Source: Hyphomonas sp. (GTDB lineage: Bacteria; Pseudomonadota; Alphaproteobacteria; Caulobacterales; Hyphomonadaceae). From it: a DNA stretch of 64,000 bases. How positions within the stretch are numbered: position 1 is the first letter of the stretch; the number at the start of each line of letters is the position of its first letter. The translations under genes and the position numbers were made by a program. Below the pieces are notes generated by a model that did not search any database, had not been told where the DNA came from, and saw only the letters and a program-made list of their open reading frames with translations. The stretch covers positions 62,001 to 126,000 of the forward strand of contig VMTE01000022.1 in the NCBI GenBank assembly GCA_013791775.1. Reading direction: 5' to 3'. Shown here piece after piece: positions 1-12,567 of the stretch.

Positions 1-2
1 GC

Positions 3-1429
<1,427 letters not shown>

Positions 1430-1430
1430 A

Positions 1431-1811
1431 ATGTACAGTCACATGATGGTCGGCTCGAACGACATCGCGAAATCCAAGGTGTTCTATGACGCCCTGTTCA
1501 CATCGGTCGGCGGCAAGGCCGGCATCACGGACCCCAAAGGCCGGCTCGTGTATCTGCACAATGGCGGCGTGTTTCTCGTCACCCCGCCGATTGATGGCAA
1601 GCCCGCCACGTGCGGCAACGGCATGACCATCGGTTTCACGATGGCGGACACCGCGCAGGCTGATACCTGGCACGCGGCGGGCGTTTCCGCCGGCGGCAAG
1701 GCGATTGAAGATCCGCCGGGCTGGCGCGGCGAAGGCGCCGGGGCGCTCTACCTCGCCTATCTGCGCGACCCGGACGGCAACAAGCTCTGCGCGCTGCACC
1801 GCGCGGGTTAA
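1431..1811 (+). CDS. VOC family (glyoxalase-like) protein
   Basis: A 126-residue vicinal-oxygen-chelate protein. The sequence runs from MYSHMMVGSNDIAKSKVFYD to LAYLRDPDGNKLCALH, the usual beta-alpha-beta-beta-beta start and end of a VOC fold; the final DPDGNKL segment is typical of this family. The start at 1431 follows a strong GGAGGA at 1418-1423 and leaves only one base after the previous stop. Its place in a formaldehyde cluster suggests handling of a glutathione conjugate or reactive aldehyde, but the substrate is not shown by the sequence. The 3' end overlaps the convergent GST gene by 4 bases (1808-1811). Confidence 0.88.
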   Translation: MYSHMMVGSNDIAKSKVFYDALFTSVGGKAGITDPKGRLVYLHNGGVFLVTPPIDGKPATCGNGMTIGFTMADTAQADTWHAAGVSAGGKAIEDPPGWRGEGAGALYLAYLRDPDGNKLCALHRAG

Positions 1812-2899
1812 GCGAGCTTCAAACGGAAGTCCCGGCGCGCCAGACGCGCCGGGAGCCGGAAGGTCATCAGCGGGGCGCCGCCGAGGGAATCGAGCCAGGC
1901 CTCGGCGCGCACCTTGTCCGCTTCAGTCATGGCGTCGATCTCGTCGGTCACCGCCTGCAGGCGCCAGAGTGGGAAACTGCGCGCGGCGCAGCTGCCTTCA
2001 AAGCCGCCTGTCTCGAAATCAATCGTGCCGAAGCCGCGCGGCAGGTCGGCGCCCGGCGTCATGCCGGTCGCCCATTTGCCCAGCAGGTTCGCCGTATTGA
2101 CCAGCACCGGCATCTGCTCGCGCATCTGTACACGGAGGATCGGCGACAGGGTTTCGGGCACGGTGTCATCCGGCGCCAGCGCGCCGGTTTTGCCCTCGCC
2201 CGCCTGCACCCGGTGCACATAGTCCACCACGCGCGGGGCGAGCTTGTTCATCAGCCGGCCGCTTTCGGGATCGCGCAGCAGGTGCGCGTAGAGCGGGCCG
2301 TTCAGCGCAAAATCGCCCAGCGAGGCGCGCGCGCCGAGGAGGTAGGGGTGGCGCTCCAGATGGGCCGAGAGATCGCGCAGGAAGGTTTCGTAAGCCGCCT
2401 CGATGCCGTCGCGCGTTGCTTCGCTGACGCCGAGGATCGGCACCGCGCCCTTGAACCGCTCGCCGTTCTTCCGGCCGATGGCGTATTGCTCGGCGAGCGG
2501 CGCGTCCGGCGCCGAGATCGCGCCGAATTCGCGGTAGGCCCAGTCCTCGTTATAGGCCCAGCGGTAGTGCATGGCGGGCAGCACCAGCCACTCATCCGCG
2601 AACAGCTCGAACAGGCGCGAGGCGAGGCGCTGCAGCGCGCCCTCCGGCAGCGCGGGCGGCGCGGCGGCTTCGAGTGCTTCGACGGCGGCGATGATGTCGG
2701 CGGTGTCCTGCACGACTGCGCCGTCCGGCAGTTCCAGAACGGGGATCACCGGCCAGCCGACTTTCGGCAGGATCACGTCACGGTAGACCTCGCGCGTCGC
2801 CAGCCGCTCCTCGAAATCGACCCCACGCCAGCGCAGGTAGGCCCGCGCCTTGCCGGTGAAATAGCTGACTTCGGCGCCGTAGAGCACGTAATGGTTCAA
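1808..2899 (-). CDS. Glutathione S-transferase family protein
   Basis: A 363-residue protein, longer than a standard GST of about 200-230 residues. The first 80 residues form a thioredoxin-like GST N-terminal domain (YGAEVSYFTGKARAYLRWRG, then WPVIPVLELPDGAVVQDTADI with the cis-proline and the glutathione-binding D-T). An all-helical GST C-terminal domain follows (HLERHPYLLGARASLGDFAL), with about 130 extra residues that I cannot assign. It is transcribed towards the VOC gene and away from frmB, so it shares the formaldehyde locus but not the mRNA. Glutathione is the common cofactor of the whole group. The transferase substrate is unknown. Confidence 0.85.
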   Translation of the reverse strand: MNHYVLYGAEVSYFTGKARAYLRWRGVDFEERLATREVYRDVILPKVGWPVIPVLELPDGAVVQDTADIIAAVEALEAAAPPALPEGALQRLASRLFELFADEWLVLPAMHYRWAYNEDWAYREFGAISAPDAPLAEQYAIGRKNGERFKGAVPILGVSEATRDGIEAAYETFLRDLSAHLERHPYLLGARASLGDFALNGPLYAHLLRDPESGRLMNKLAPRVVDYVHRVQAGEGKTGALAPDDTVPETLSPILRVQMREQMPVLVNTANLLGKWATGMTPGADLPRGFGTIDFETGGFEGSCAARSFPLWRLQAVTDEIDAMTEADKVRAEAWLDSLGGAPLMTFRLPARLARRDFRLKLA

Positions 2900-2973
2900 A
2901 ACTGGTCTCCCGCCTTGATGGCCGGTGCTGTATCGGGTGAATGTGCCTCCGGTTCAAGAGAGTAGACAGCCGC

Positions 2974-3813
2974 ATGACCCTGACCCCCGTATCTTCCTGG
3001 AAATCCTTCGGCGGTACCCTTTCAGTGCACGACCATGCGAGCGCGGTGCTCGGCTGCATGATGCGGTTTGCGGTGTATACCCCGCCGCAGGCCGCGCACG
3101 GGCCGGTGCCTGTGCTGTGGTACCTGTCGGGGCTGACCTGCACCTGGGCGAACATGATGGAGAAATCCGGCGTGCAGGAACATGCCGCGCGCCACGGTGT
3201 GATGATCATCGCGCCGGACACCAGCCCGCGCGGCGAGGGCGTGCCGGATGATGACGCCTATGACCTCGGGCAAGGCGCGGGGTTCTACCTGACCGCCGCG
3301 CAGGCGCCCTGGGACCGGCATTTCAAGATGGACCAGTACATCACCGATGAACTGCCCGGCCTGATCGCGGCAAACTTTCCGGCGGACATGACGCGCCAGG
3401 GCATATTCGGCCATTCGATGGGCGGGCACGGGGCGATCACGCTGCACCTGAAAAATCCGGACACGTACAAATCCTGCTCGGCCTTCTCGCCGATCACCTC
3501 CCCCGCCCGCGTGCCCTGGGGCGAGAAGGCGTTCACCGCCTATCTCGGCCCGGCGTCGATTGCGTGGGAGCAGTATGACGCGACCGAGCTGGTGAAGGAG
3601 CGCCAGTCCCGGGCGCTGATCCTCGTCGATACCGGCACGGCGGACCCGTTCCTCGAGACGCAGCTCAGGCCGGACATCTTCATCGCCGCCTGCGAGAAAG
3701 ACGGCCAGCGTCTCGACTACCGGCTGCGCGAAGGCTACGGTCACGACTACTACTTCATCGCGACCTACATGGACGAACACATCGCCCATCACGCCGCCGC
3801 TCTCAAGGAATGA
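2974..3813 (+). CDS. frmB: S-formylglutathione hydrolase
   Basis: This esterase hydrolyses S-formylglutathione to formate and glutathione, the second step after frmA. The 279-residue length fits the family. The nucleophile elbow is GHSMGG with Ser148; Asp224 (VDTGTADPF) and His257 (EGYGHDYYF) complete the triad. The N-terminal LSGLTCTWANMMEKSG block with its conserved cysteine is also characteristic. I chose ATG 2974 (MTLTPVSSWKSFGG), which aligns with the usual start; an in-frame ATG at 2941 would add 11 unlikely residues. The stop overlaps the ATG of the next gene as ATGA (3810-3813), suggesting translational coupling. Confidence 0.96.
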   Translation: MTLTPVSSWKSFGGTLSVHDHASAVLGCMMRFAVYTPPQAAHGPVPVLWYLSGLTCTWANMMEKSGVQEHAARHGVMIIAPDTSPRGEGVPDDDAYDLGQGAGFYLTAAQAPWDRHFKMDQYITDELPGLIAANFPADMTRQGIFGHSMGGHGAITLHLKNPDTYKSCSAFSPITSPARVPWGEKAFTAYLGPASIAWEQYDATELVKERQSRALILVDTGTADPFLETQLRPDIFIAACEKDGQRLDYRLREGYGHDYYFIATYMDEHIAHHAAALKE

Positions 3814-3818
3814 ACCCG

Positions 3819-4340
3819 ATGCGCCTTTCTGTTTTCGCCGCCGCTGCCTTCTGCCTCGCCCTGCCCGCGCTGGCCGGACCTGAGGATTTCGTCGCGGGCC
3901 CGCTGGTGCCGTCTTTCGGGAAGACGGCGCCGGTGGCGGGCGCGGTGCTGCCCGCCGATGTGCAGTTCAAGGTGGCGTTCGATGTTTCCGCCGCCAGTGA
4001 GGGCGAGGCGGTGAACCGCAATCTCGACAGCGCCGCGCGCTTCCTCAACTTGCACGCGCTTGCAGGTGTGCCGGCAGAGAACCTCAAGGTCGCCATCGTG
4101 GTGCACGGACCGGCGGCGATGGACCTTGTGAACGAAGCGAAGCGCGGCGGGCCCAATCCGAACGCCGCGTTGATTGGCGAACTCGTCGCCGCCGGCGTCA
4201 GCGTCCAGCTCTGCGGCCAGACCGCCGCTGCCCGCGACATCACCCCGGACGACCTGCTGCCCGGCGTCACGCTGTCGCTGTCGGCCATGACCGCGCATGC
4301 CCTGCTGCAGCAGGACGGCTACACGCTCAATCCGTTCTAG
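3819..4340 (+). CDS. Exported DsrE-like protein
   Basis: A small protein with a signal peptide (MRLSVFAAAAFCLALPALAG) followed by a DsrE/DsrF-like alpha/beta domain. The C-terminal part (LVAAGVSVQLCGQTAAARDI) carries the cysteine conserved in periplasmic DsrE-like proteins, and LKVAIVVHGPAA is a typical central strand. ATG 3810 overlaps the frmB stop, but the AAGGA at 3805-3809 is correctly spaced only for ATG 3819, so I prefer the latter. Sulfur transfer is known for cytoplasmic DsrE relatives; the role of exported ones is not established. Co-transcription with frmB is likely. Confidence 0.82.
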   Translation: MRLSVFAAAAFCLALPALAGPEDFVAGPLVPSFGKTAPVAGAVLPADVQFKVAFDVSAASEGEAVNRNLDSAARFLNLHALAGVPAENLKVAIVVHGPAAMDLVNEAKRGGPNPNAALIGELVAAGVSVQLCGQTAAARDITPDDLLPGVTLSLSAMTAHALLQQDGYTLNPF

Positions 4341-4343
4341 CTG

Positions 4344-5699
4344 TCAGACGGCCTTGGCATGGCGCGCGGTGCCTTCGAGCGCCTGCGTGCGGCCGTCGAA
4401 GCATTGCGCTGCCGTGCGCAGGAAATGCCGGGCGGCGGGCGGTACGCTGACGCGTGACCCGTCAACCTCGCAGAGCCCGGCCGGAACCAGCGCCCGCGCG
4501 CGCACCAGTGCGCCGTCGAGACTGCCCGCCGGCACATTCATTTCGCGGCAGACGTCCGCAACATCGACGTTGAGCTGGCACATCAGCTGCTCGATCGCGC
4601 GGGCGCGCAGCCGGTCCTCATCGGTGATCGCGACGCCGCGCTCCACCGGCAGGCGGCCGGCGGCAACCGCCTCGCCCCAGGCCTTGCGGTCTTTCAGGTT
4701 CTGCACGAAGCCTTCGCGGAACTGCGAAATGGACGTGGCGCCGATGCCGATCAGCGTGTCGTGCGGGTCGTCCGTGTACCCCTGGAAGTTCCGGCGCAGG
4801 CGGCCTTCCCGCGCGGCGGCGGCGAGCGGATCGCCGGCGCGCGCGAAGTGGTCGAGCCCGATCAGGACGTAACCGGCGGCGCGCAGCACTTCAGTCGCCG
4901 CTTCGGCCTGTTCGAACCGGGTTTCGAGCCCCGGCAAGGCCGCCTCGTCGATGGCCTTCTGGTGCTTGGCAAACCAGGGCACATGCGCGTAGCCGAACAC
5001 CGACACGCGCGCCGCGCCCATGTCGGCGGCAAACTGCGCTGCTGTGACCACGTCCGCCGTGGTCTGGTGCGGCAGGCCGTACATCAAGTCCATGTTGATC
5101 GCCCGGACACCCGCGCCGCGCAGATCGTTGACGAGACGGGCCACCATCTCGGGCGGCTGGATACGGTTCACCGCCGCCTGGACCTTCGGCGCCAGCGTCT
5201 GCACGCCAAGGCTCGCCCGCGTCACGCCAGCGGCGGCGAAGGCGTCCACCTGCCCCTCGTGCATGGTGCGCGGATCAAGCTCGACCGCGATTTCAGCGTC
5301 CGGCCGGATGCCGAACCGGGCGCGCAGCGTCTCGATCAGGGAGGCGAAGTCGCCGGATTGCAGGGCGTTCGGCGAGCCGCCGCCGAAATGCAGGTGGCCG
5401 ATGCCGCCATGCGGGCCGAGCGCGTCGGCCCAGAGCGCGATCTCCGCTTTCAACCGCCCGGCATAATCGCCGACCCGGCGATACCCGTTCGGCACACTGG
5501 TCGCGCAGCCGCAATACCAGCAGAGCGCTTCGCAGAAGGGTACGTGAAGGTACACCGACAGCGGCTCGCCCGGCGCCACATCGCCCGCCCAGCGGCGCGC
5601 CTCCGCCTCACCTGTGGCGGCGGTAAAATCCGCTGCCGTCGGATAGCTGGTATAGCGCGGGACAGCGCGCGACGCGTATGGGATCCAGGCCGGGTTCAT
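4344..5699 (-). CDS. hemN: Oxygen-independent coproporphyrinogen III oxidase
   Basis: This radical-SAM enzyme converts coproporphyrinogen III to protoporphyrinogen IX without oxygen, in heme synthesis. The 451 residues include the cluster CEALCWYCGC with Cys56, Cys60 and Cys63 binding the 4Fe-4S centre and the extra Cys65 seen in true HemN. PRYTSYPTA near the N-terminus and HFGGGSPN further on are HemN signatures, separating it from HemW. I chose ATG 5699 (MNPAWIPYASRAVPRY); a GTG at 5714 would add five residues. It is divergent from the RNA helicase gene with a 147-base gap. I saw no clear FNR site there. Confidence 0.95.
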   Translation of the reverse strand: MNPAWIPYASRAVPRYTSYPTAADFTAATGEAEARRWAGDVAPGEPLSVYLHVPFCEALCWYCGCATSVPNGYRRVGDYAGRLKAEIALWADALGPHGGIGHLHFGGGSPNALQSGDFASLIETLRARFGIRPDAEIAVELDPRTMHEGQVDAFAAAGVTRASLGVQTLAPKVQAAVNRIQPPEMVARLVNDLRGAGVRAINMDLMYGLPHQTTADVVTAAQFAADMGAARVSVFGYAHVPWFAKHQKAIDEAALPGLETRFEQAEAATEVLRAAGYVLIGLDHFARAGDPLAAAAREGRLRRNFQGYTDDPHDTLIGIGATSISQFREGFVQNLKDRKAWGEAVAAGRLPVERGVAITDEDRLRARAIEQLMCQLNVDVADVCREMNVPAGSLDGALVRARALVPAGLCEVDGSRVSVPPAARHFLRTAAQCFDGRTQALEGTARHAKAV

Positions 5700-5846
5700 G
5701 CCGACGACGTACACGTCCGGTCGCGGGAGGGCCCTAAGGGATTTTCCCTATACGGGCCGCCCGCAGGCCGCAGGGACGGCAGGATGGGCGTAGCCGCAGG
5801 GCTCCAAACGTGCCAATAGGCCGGATTGACGCCCGAAAGCCCGTAC

Positions 5847-7904
5847 ATGAACCTCCCCGATACCCTTCCCGCCGCACTCGCCGGCGCCCTGTCCGCACGC
5901 GGATATACCGATCTGACGCAGGTGCAGTCCGCCGTCCTGGTGCCGCACCTGGCCGACAAGGACCTGCTCGTTTCCGCCCAGACCGGCTCCGGCAAGACCG
6001 TCGCCTTCGGCCTCGCCATGGCGGAAGCTCTCCTCTCGGGCGAAGACACGCTTGCCCCCGCCTCGGTGCCGCTGGCGCTGATCGTCGCACCGACGCGCGA
6101 ACTGGCCATGCAGGTCGCCCGCGAACTCGCCTGGCTGTACGGCATCGCCAACGCCCGCCTCGCTACCTGCGTGGGCGGCATGGACATGCGCGACGAACGC
6201 CGCGCGCTGGAACGCGGCGCGCATATCGTGATCGGCACGCCGGGCCGCCTCGCTGACCATATCAAGCGCGGCTCGCTGGTCACTTCCGGCATCCGCGTCG
6301 TCGTGCTGGATGAAGCCGACGAGATGCTCGACATGGGCTTCCGCGAAGAACTGGAACTGATCCTCGAAGGCACGCCGGAAGAGCGCCGTACCCTGATGTT
6401 CTCGGCCACCGTGCCGAAAGGCATCGCCGCGCTCGCCGCGCGCTACCAGAAGAACGCCGCGCGTGTGACCACCGAGGCGGAAAAGAGCCAGCACCTCGAT
6501 ATCGAATACAAGGCCATGCTGGTCGCCCCCGGCGATGAAGAGAACGCCATCGTCAACATTGTGCGCCATTCCGATTCCGAAAGCGCCCTGGTGTTCTGCT
6601 CCACCCGCGCCGCCGTGAACAAGCTGATGAGCCGGATGGGCAACCGGGGTTTCCCGGTCGTCGCCCTCTCGGGCGAACTGAGTCAGAAGGAGCGCTCGAA
6701 CGCCCTTCAGGCGCTGCGCGACGGCCGTGCCCGGGTGTGCATCGCGACCGACGTTGCCGCCCGCGGCCTTGACCTGCAGAACCTCGGCCTCGTGATCCAC
6801 GCGGACTTGCCGCGCGATCCGGCCACCCTGCTCCACCGCTCCGGCCGCACCGGCCGGGCCGGCCGCAAGGGCGTCAGCGCCATGCTGGTCGCGCCGAAAG
6901 CCCGCCGCCGCGTCGAACGGCTGCTGCAGGACGCCAAGATTTCCGCCACCTGGGGCAAGCCGCCCTCGGCCGACGAGATCGCCCGCCTGGATGACGAGCG
7001 CCTGCTGGCCGATCCGCGCCTCTCGCGCCCGGTCCACGAGAGCGAAGAGGCGATCATCTCGGCCATGCTGGACCAGCACGGCCCGCAGCAGGTGGCTGCC
7101 GCCTTCCTGCGCCTGTCGCGTGAAGGCCGCTCGGCACCTGAAGATCTGCGCGATGTCGATGACCGCGCGCCCGCCCGCCGCGACAAGCCGGAGCGCGACT
7201 GGGAACGCCCCGAGCGTGCCCCCCGTGAGCGCGCCGAGCGCGCACCCCGCGAAGAGTGGACCCCGCGCGAGGACCGTCCCGCCCGCGAGAAACGTCCGCG
7301 CACAGAGCGCGCCGACATTCCGGGCGCCGTCTGGATTGCCATCAATGTGGGCCGCAAGAAGAACGCCGATCCGAAATGGCTGCTGCCCATGCTGTGCAAG
7401 GCCGGCGGCCTGGCGCGCGACGATATCGGCCAGATCCGCATCAATTCGGGCAACACCCATGTCGAGCTGACGCCGAAAGGCGCGCAGCAATTGTTCGACA
7501 CCGTGGGCGAGTCCGGCCGTCTGGAAGGCAGCCTGCAGGCGTTTCCGCTGCCGGGTGTGCCGGAGCTGGAGCCGTTCTCCTCCGACGCGCCGCGCCGCGA
7601 ACGCCGCGACGACCAGCCCCGCCCGGCCTACAAGAAAGACCGCCCGCCCGCTTCGCGCGGCGAGCGGCCAGCGCCAGCCCCGCGTGAACGCCCGCGCGAT
7701 GAGGCGCCGCCGCGCGCCTTCTCGCCGGTGGACTATGTCCAGGACGACCGGGCGAAGCCCTCCAAGCCGGGCAAAGGCCGTCCGAAACCGGGCCCCGGCG
7801 GACCCCGCAGCAAGACCGGGTTCAAGGCAAAGACAGGCTTCTCCAAGGGCGGAAAACCGGGCGGAAAACCGGCAAACCGCAAGCCACCCGGCGGGTTCGA
7901 CTAG
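5847..7904 (+). CDS. DEAD-box ATP-dependent RNA helicase with DbpA-type RNA-binding domain
   Basis: A 685-residue helicase that unwinds RNA, probably in ribosome assembly or cold adaptation. Visible motifs are Walker A AQTGSGKT (44-51), PTRELA, GTPGRL, DEAD, SAT and HRSGRTGRAGRKG. After the helicase core comes a charged linker rich in RxERAPRE repeats, then a DbpA-like RNA-binding domain (VWIAINVGRKKNADPKWLLP ... NTHVELTPKG). The tail of about 130 residues is low-complexity, basic and proline-rich (repeated GKGRPKPG, KTGFKAKTGFSKGGKPGG), as in alphaproteobacterial DeaD/CsdA relatives. The start is the ATG before MNLPDTLP. A strong hairpin terminator follows the stop. Confidence 0.93.
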   Translation: MNLPDTLPAALAGALSARGYTDLTQVQSAVLVPHLADKDLLVSAQTGSGKTVAFGLAMAEALLSGEDTLAPASVPLALIVAPTRELAMQVARELAWLYGIANARLATCVGGMDMRDERRALERGAHIVIGTPGRLADHIKRGSLVTSGIRVVVLDEADEMLDMGFREELELILEGTPEERRTLMFSATVPKGIAALAARYQKNAARVTTEAEKSQHLDIEYKAMLVAPGDEENAIVNIVRHSDSESALVFCSTRAAVNKLMSRMGNRGFPVVALSGELSQKERSNALQALRDGRARVCIATDVAARGLDLQNLGLVIHADLPRDPATLLHRSGRTGRAGRKGVSAMLVAPKARRRVERLLQDAKISATWGKPPSADEIARLDDERLLADPRLSRPVHESEEAIISAMLDQHGPQQVAAAFLRLSREGRSAPEDLRDVDDRAPARRDKPERDWERPERAPRERAERAPREEWTPREDRPAREKRPRTERADIPGAVWIAINVGRKKNADPKWLLPMLCKAGGLARDDIGQIRINSGNTHVELTPKGAQQLFDTVGESGRLEGSLQAFPLPGVPELEPFSSDAPRRERRDDQPRPAYKKDRPPASRGERPAPAPRERPRDEAPPRAFSPVDYVQDDRAKPSKPGKGRPKPGPGGPRSKTGFKAKTGFSKGGKPGGKPANRKPPGGFD

Positions 7905-7923
7905 ACACCGCGCAATTCAGCTC

Positions 7924-7963
7924 AAAACCCCGCCAAAGCACCTTGTTTTAGCGGGGTTTTTTT
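7924..7963 (+). terminator. Rho-independent terminator after the RNA helicase gene
   Basis: A 10-bp perfect stem (AAAACCCCGC at 7924-7933, GCGGGGTTTT at 7951-7960) with a 17-base loop runs into a tract of seven Ts (7957-7963). It lies 20 bases after the helicase stop and separates that gene from gyrB. Confidence 0.88.
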
Positions 7964-8017
7964 ATACTCTTTCGCCACTGCGAAATAACCCCCGGGGACG
8001 TTCCCAAGGTGGGGTAA

Positions 8018-10513
<2,496 letters not shown>

Positions 10514-10529
10514 TCCGGCTCTAGCAAGC

Positions 10530-10661
10530 CCCTCACCTCCCACGCCCTTCGGGCGCGGGCCCCTCCTCTCCCGGAGAGAGAGGGGTTGGCGCGCTGCCTC
10601 TAGCTCCTCTCCCGCCGCGCGGGAGAGGAGGGACCCATTGCGAAGCAATAGGAGGTGAGGG
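10530..10661. repeat. Composite palindromic intergenic repeat (132 bp)
   Basis: Between the convergent gyrB and VOC genes lies a unit with perfect 11-bp outer inverted repeats (CCCTCACCTCC at 10530-10540, GGAGGTGAGGG at 10651-10661). Inside are several smaller hairpins: GCCCTTCGGGC, a CTCTC/GAGAG stem near 10565, CTCCTCTCCCG/CGGGAGAGGAG around 10610, and TTGCGAAGCAA at 10638-10648. It codes for nothing I can support. It resembles a MITE or REP cluster and may also end transcription from both sides. Confidence 0.75.
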
Positions 10662-10666
10662 CCTTC

Positions 10667-11386
10667 TCACCCGTCCAGCACAATCCCCACCCCGCCAATC
10701 CGCGCCTCGCTTCCAACAACCCCCAAGCCCAGCTCCCTCGCCCGCGCCAGCGCCGCGCCTGCATCCGGCACGCTGACGAGAAACTTCACAATCCGCTCTT
10801 CCGTCCCCGGACGGAATTCGAGTGTGGCGTCCGCCAGCTCGACCACCGCGCCCTTCGCCGTCACGCCCAGCGCTTCGGCCCAGCGCGCCGCCATGCGTTC
10901 GGGATCGGAGGTGTGGATCACCGCGCCGGTGAGCCGGCCGGGCACGCTGCGCCCTTCCCAGTCCGGCCCACCCCACCGCCAGCTGCCCGCAGGCCGCGCC
11001 TCGTCGATCGAGACGATCGCCGCGCCCATGTCGGCAGGGTGCAGGTGGCTGGCGGAAATGTCCTTGAGGTCGGCGTTCCAGACGCGGCGGATGTTCAGCG
11101 CATCGGCCCGGGCGCGGGCCGACGCAAGGTCATCGGTCTGGAAGATCGCCATATAGCCGCCGTCCCCGCCGCGCGCGAGGAAACGGCCCACCGACGCCGT
11201 CAGCGCGGTCGGCACCACGACTTCCAGGAACTGGTCACCGAGGGCATAGACCCGGTTCACGAGACCGAATTCCGCCACGCCGGGATCGGGGAACGGCGCG
11301 CCAAGCCCAAGCACCCCTGCAAGCTGGTCTGCGACGTCCAGCGTTTCAGCGGCAATGACGAGTTGCCGCAAGCGAACTTTGCCCAT
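10667..11386 (-). CDS. VOC family (glyoxalase-like) protein, two-domain
   Basis: A 239-residue protein starting MGKVRLRQLVIAAETLD at ATG 11386, preceded by GGAGG. The N-terminal half (VLGLGAPFPDPGVAEFGLVN, then FLEVVVP) and the C-terminal half (GAVIHTSDPERMAARWAEAL, then LEFRPG) both look like VOC repeats, so it is probably a glyoxalase-like double domain. The metal ligands are not clear enough to predict a reaction. It faces gyrB across the repeat and diverges from the cation transporter. Substrate unknown. Confidence 0.8.
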   Translation of the reverse strand: MGKVRLRQLVIAAETLDVADQLAGVLGLGAPFPDPGVAEFGLVNRVYALGDQFLEVVVPTALTASVGRFLARGGDGGYMAIFQTDDLASARARADALNIRRVWNADLKDISASHLHPADMGAAIVSIDEARPAGSWRWGGPDWEGRSVPGRLTGAVIHTSDPERMAARWAEALGVTAKGAVVELADATLEFRPGTEERIVKFLVSVPDAGAALARARELGLGVVGSEARIGGVGIVLDG

Positions 11387-11501
11387 GTTTCCTCCGTTGC
11401 ATGTTGTGCCCATGCCTGCCGGGCGAGCATAGGCCCATCCGGCTGCGTTATGCTATCACGCGCCGGTTGACCCCGCGCGAAAGGCGCGTCACTCCGGCGC
11501 C

Positions 11502-12485
11502 ATGCACGACCATACCGAGCCTACCTGCCCCGAGGAAAGCGCCCACGCCCATGCCCACGCGCACGGCCTGGCCCATACGCATGACCATGAAGGCCACGCC
11601 CACCACCAGCACCATGCCGACATGATGAGCGCCGACGCGCGCCGCCGGGTGGTGCTTGCGGCGCTGCTGACGGGCGGGTTCATGCTGGCGGAAGTCATCG
11701 GCGGCCTGGTCTCCGGCTCGCTTGCTCTACTGGCGGACGCCGCCCACATGCTGACCGATACCGGCTCTCTGCTGCTGGCCTGGCTGGGCTACAAGCTCGC
11801 TGCCCGGCCAGCAGACCCCGAGCGCAGCTTTGGCTTCGGCCGCATGAAGGTGCTCGCCGCCTTCACCAACGGCGTGCTGCTGATCCTGCTGGCGCTGTGG
11901 ATCGTGTGGGAGGCCGTGAACCGCCTGCTGCTGCCCTCACCGGTGCTGGGCGAGCTGATGCTCGGCGTCGCCGTGCTCGGCCTTGTGGTCAACGTGATCG
12001 CCTTCGCCATCCTGCACGGCGGCAGCCGCGAGGACCTGAACTTGCGCGGCGCGCTGTGGCATGTGGCGGGCGACCTGCTCGGCTCGGTGGCCGCCATCCT
12101 CGCCGCCGTGCTGATTCTCTGGCAGGGCTGGTACATCGCCGACCCCCTGCTCTCCATCCTCGTCGCCGGCCTCGCCCTGTTCGGCGGCCTGCGCATCACC
12201 CGCGAAGCCGGCCATATCCTGATCGAAGGGACGCCGCATGGCCTGGAGGCCGGCCGCATCATCGAGGACCTGAAAACGCATGTCCCGGGCGTTGCAAACG
12301 TCGCCCATGTCCACGCCTGGGCGCTGACCGAGTCACGCCCGCTGGTGACGCTGGAAGTGACGCTGGGCCCCGGCGCGAGCGCCGAAACGGTACGCCGCGC
12401 GGTGAAGGAACGCCTGGCCCACGCCTTCGCTGCCAGCCACGCTACCGTGGAAGTGATCGGGGACGTGAGCCCGCCGGCCGCATAG
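11502..12485 (+). CDS. Cation diffusion facilitator (zinc/cobalt/cadmium efflux, CzcD/ZitB type)
   Basis: An inner-membrane divalent metal/proton antiporter of 327 aa. The first 45 residues are very rich in histidine (AHAHAHAHGLAHTHDHEGHA, then HHQHH), a metal-binding tail. Six membrane segments follow, with the metal-site motif DAAHMLTD in the second and HVAGDLLGS in the fifth. The C-terminal cytoplasmic ferredoxin-like domain includes VPGVANVAHVHAWAL. Zinc is the commonest substrate of His-rich members, but the sequence cannot exclude Co or Cd. The start ATG 11502 begins MHDHTEPTCPEE. No metal-responsive regulator is adjacent. Confidence 0.93.
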   Translation: MHDHTEPTCPEESAHAHAHAHGLAHTHDHEGHAHHQHHADMMSADARRRVVLAALLTGGFMLAEVIGGLVSGSLALLADAAHMLTDTGSLLLAWLGYKLAARPADPERSFGFGRMKVLAAFTNGVLLILLALWIVWEAVNRLLLPSPVLGELMLGVAVLGLVVNVIAFAILHGGSREDLNLRGALWHVAGDLLGSVAAILAAVLILWQGWYIADPLLSILVAGLALFGGLRITREAGHILIEGTPHGLEAGRIIEDLKTHVPGVANVAHVHAWALTESRPLVTLEVTLGPGASAETVRRAVKERLAHAFAASHATVEVIGDVSPPAA

Positions 12486-12567
12486 TCGCATTGCGAAGGC
12501 GTCCGCAGCGCTTTAACCCTCTCAATCAGCGCCCATATAGCGGCAACGAACTCGACGGGAGGCCCGG

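Noticed and set aside
5748-7490. 580-codon open frame antisense to the DEAD-box helicase
   Set aside because: Gly/Ala/Arg-rich text mirroring the helicase gene; no start signal and no motif.
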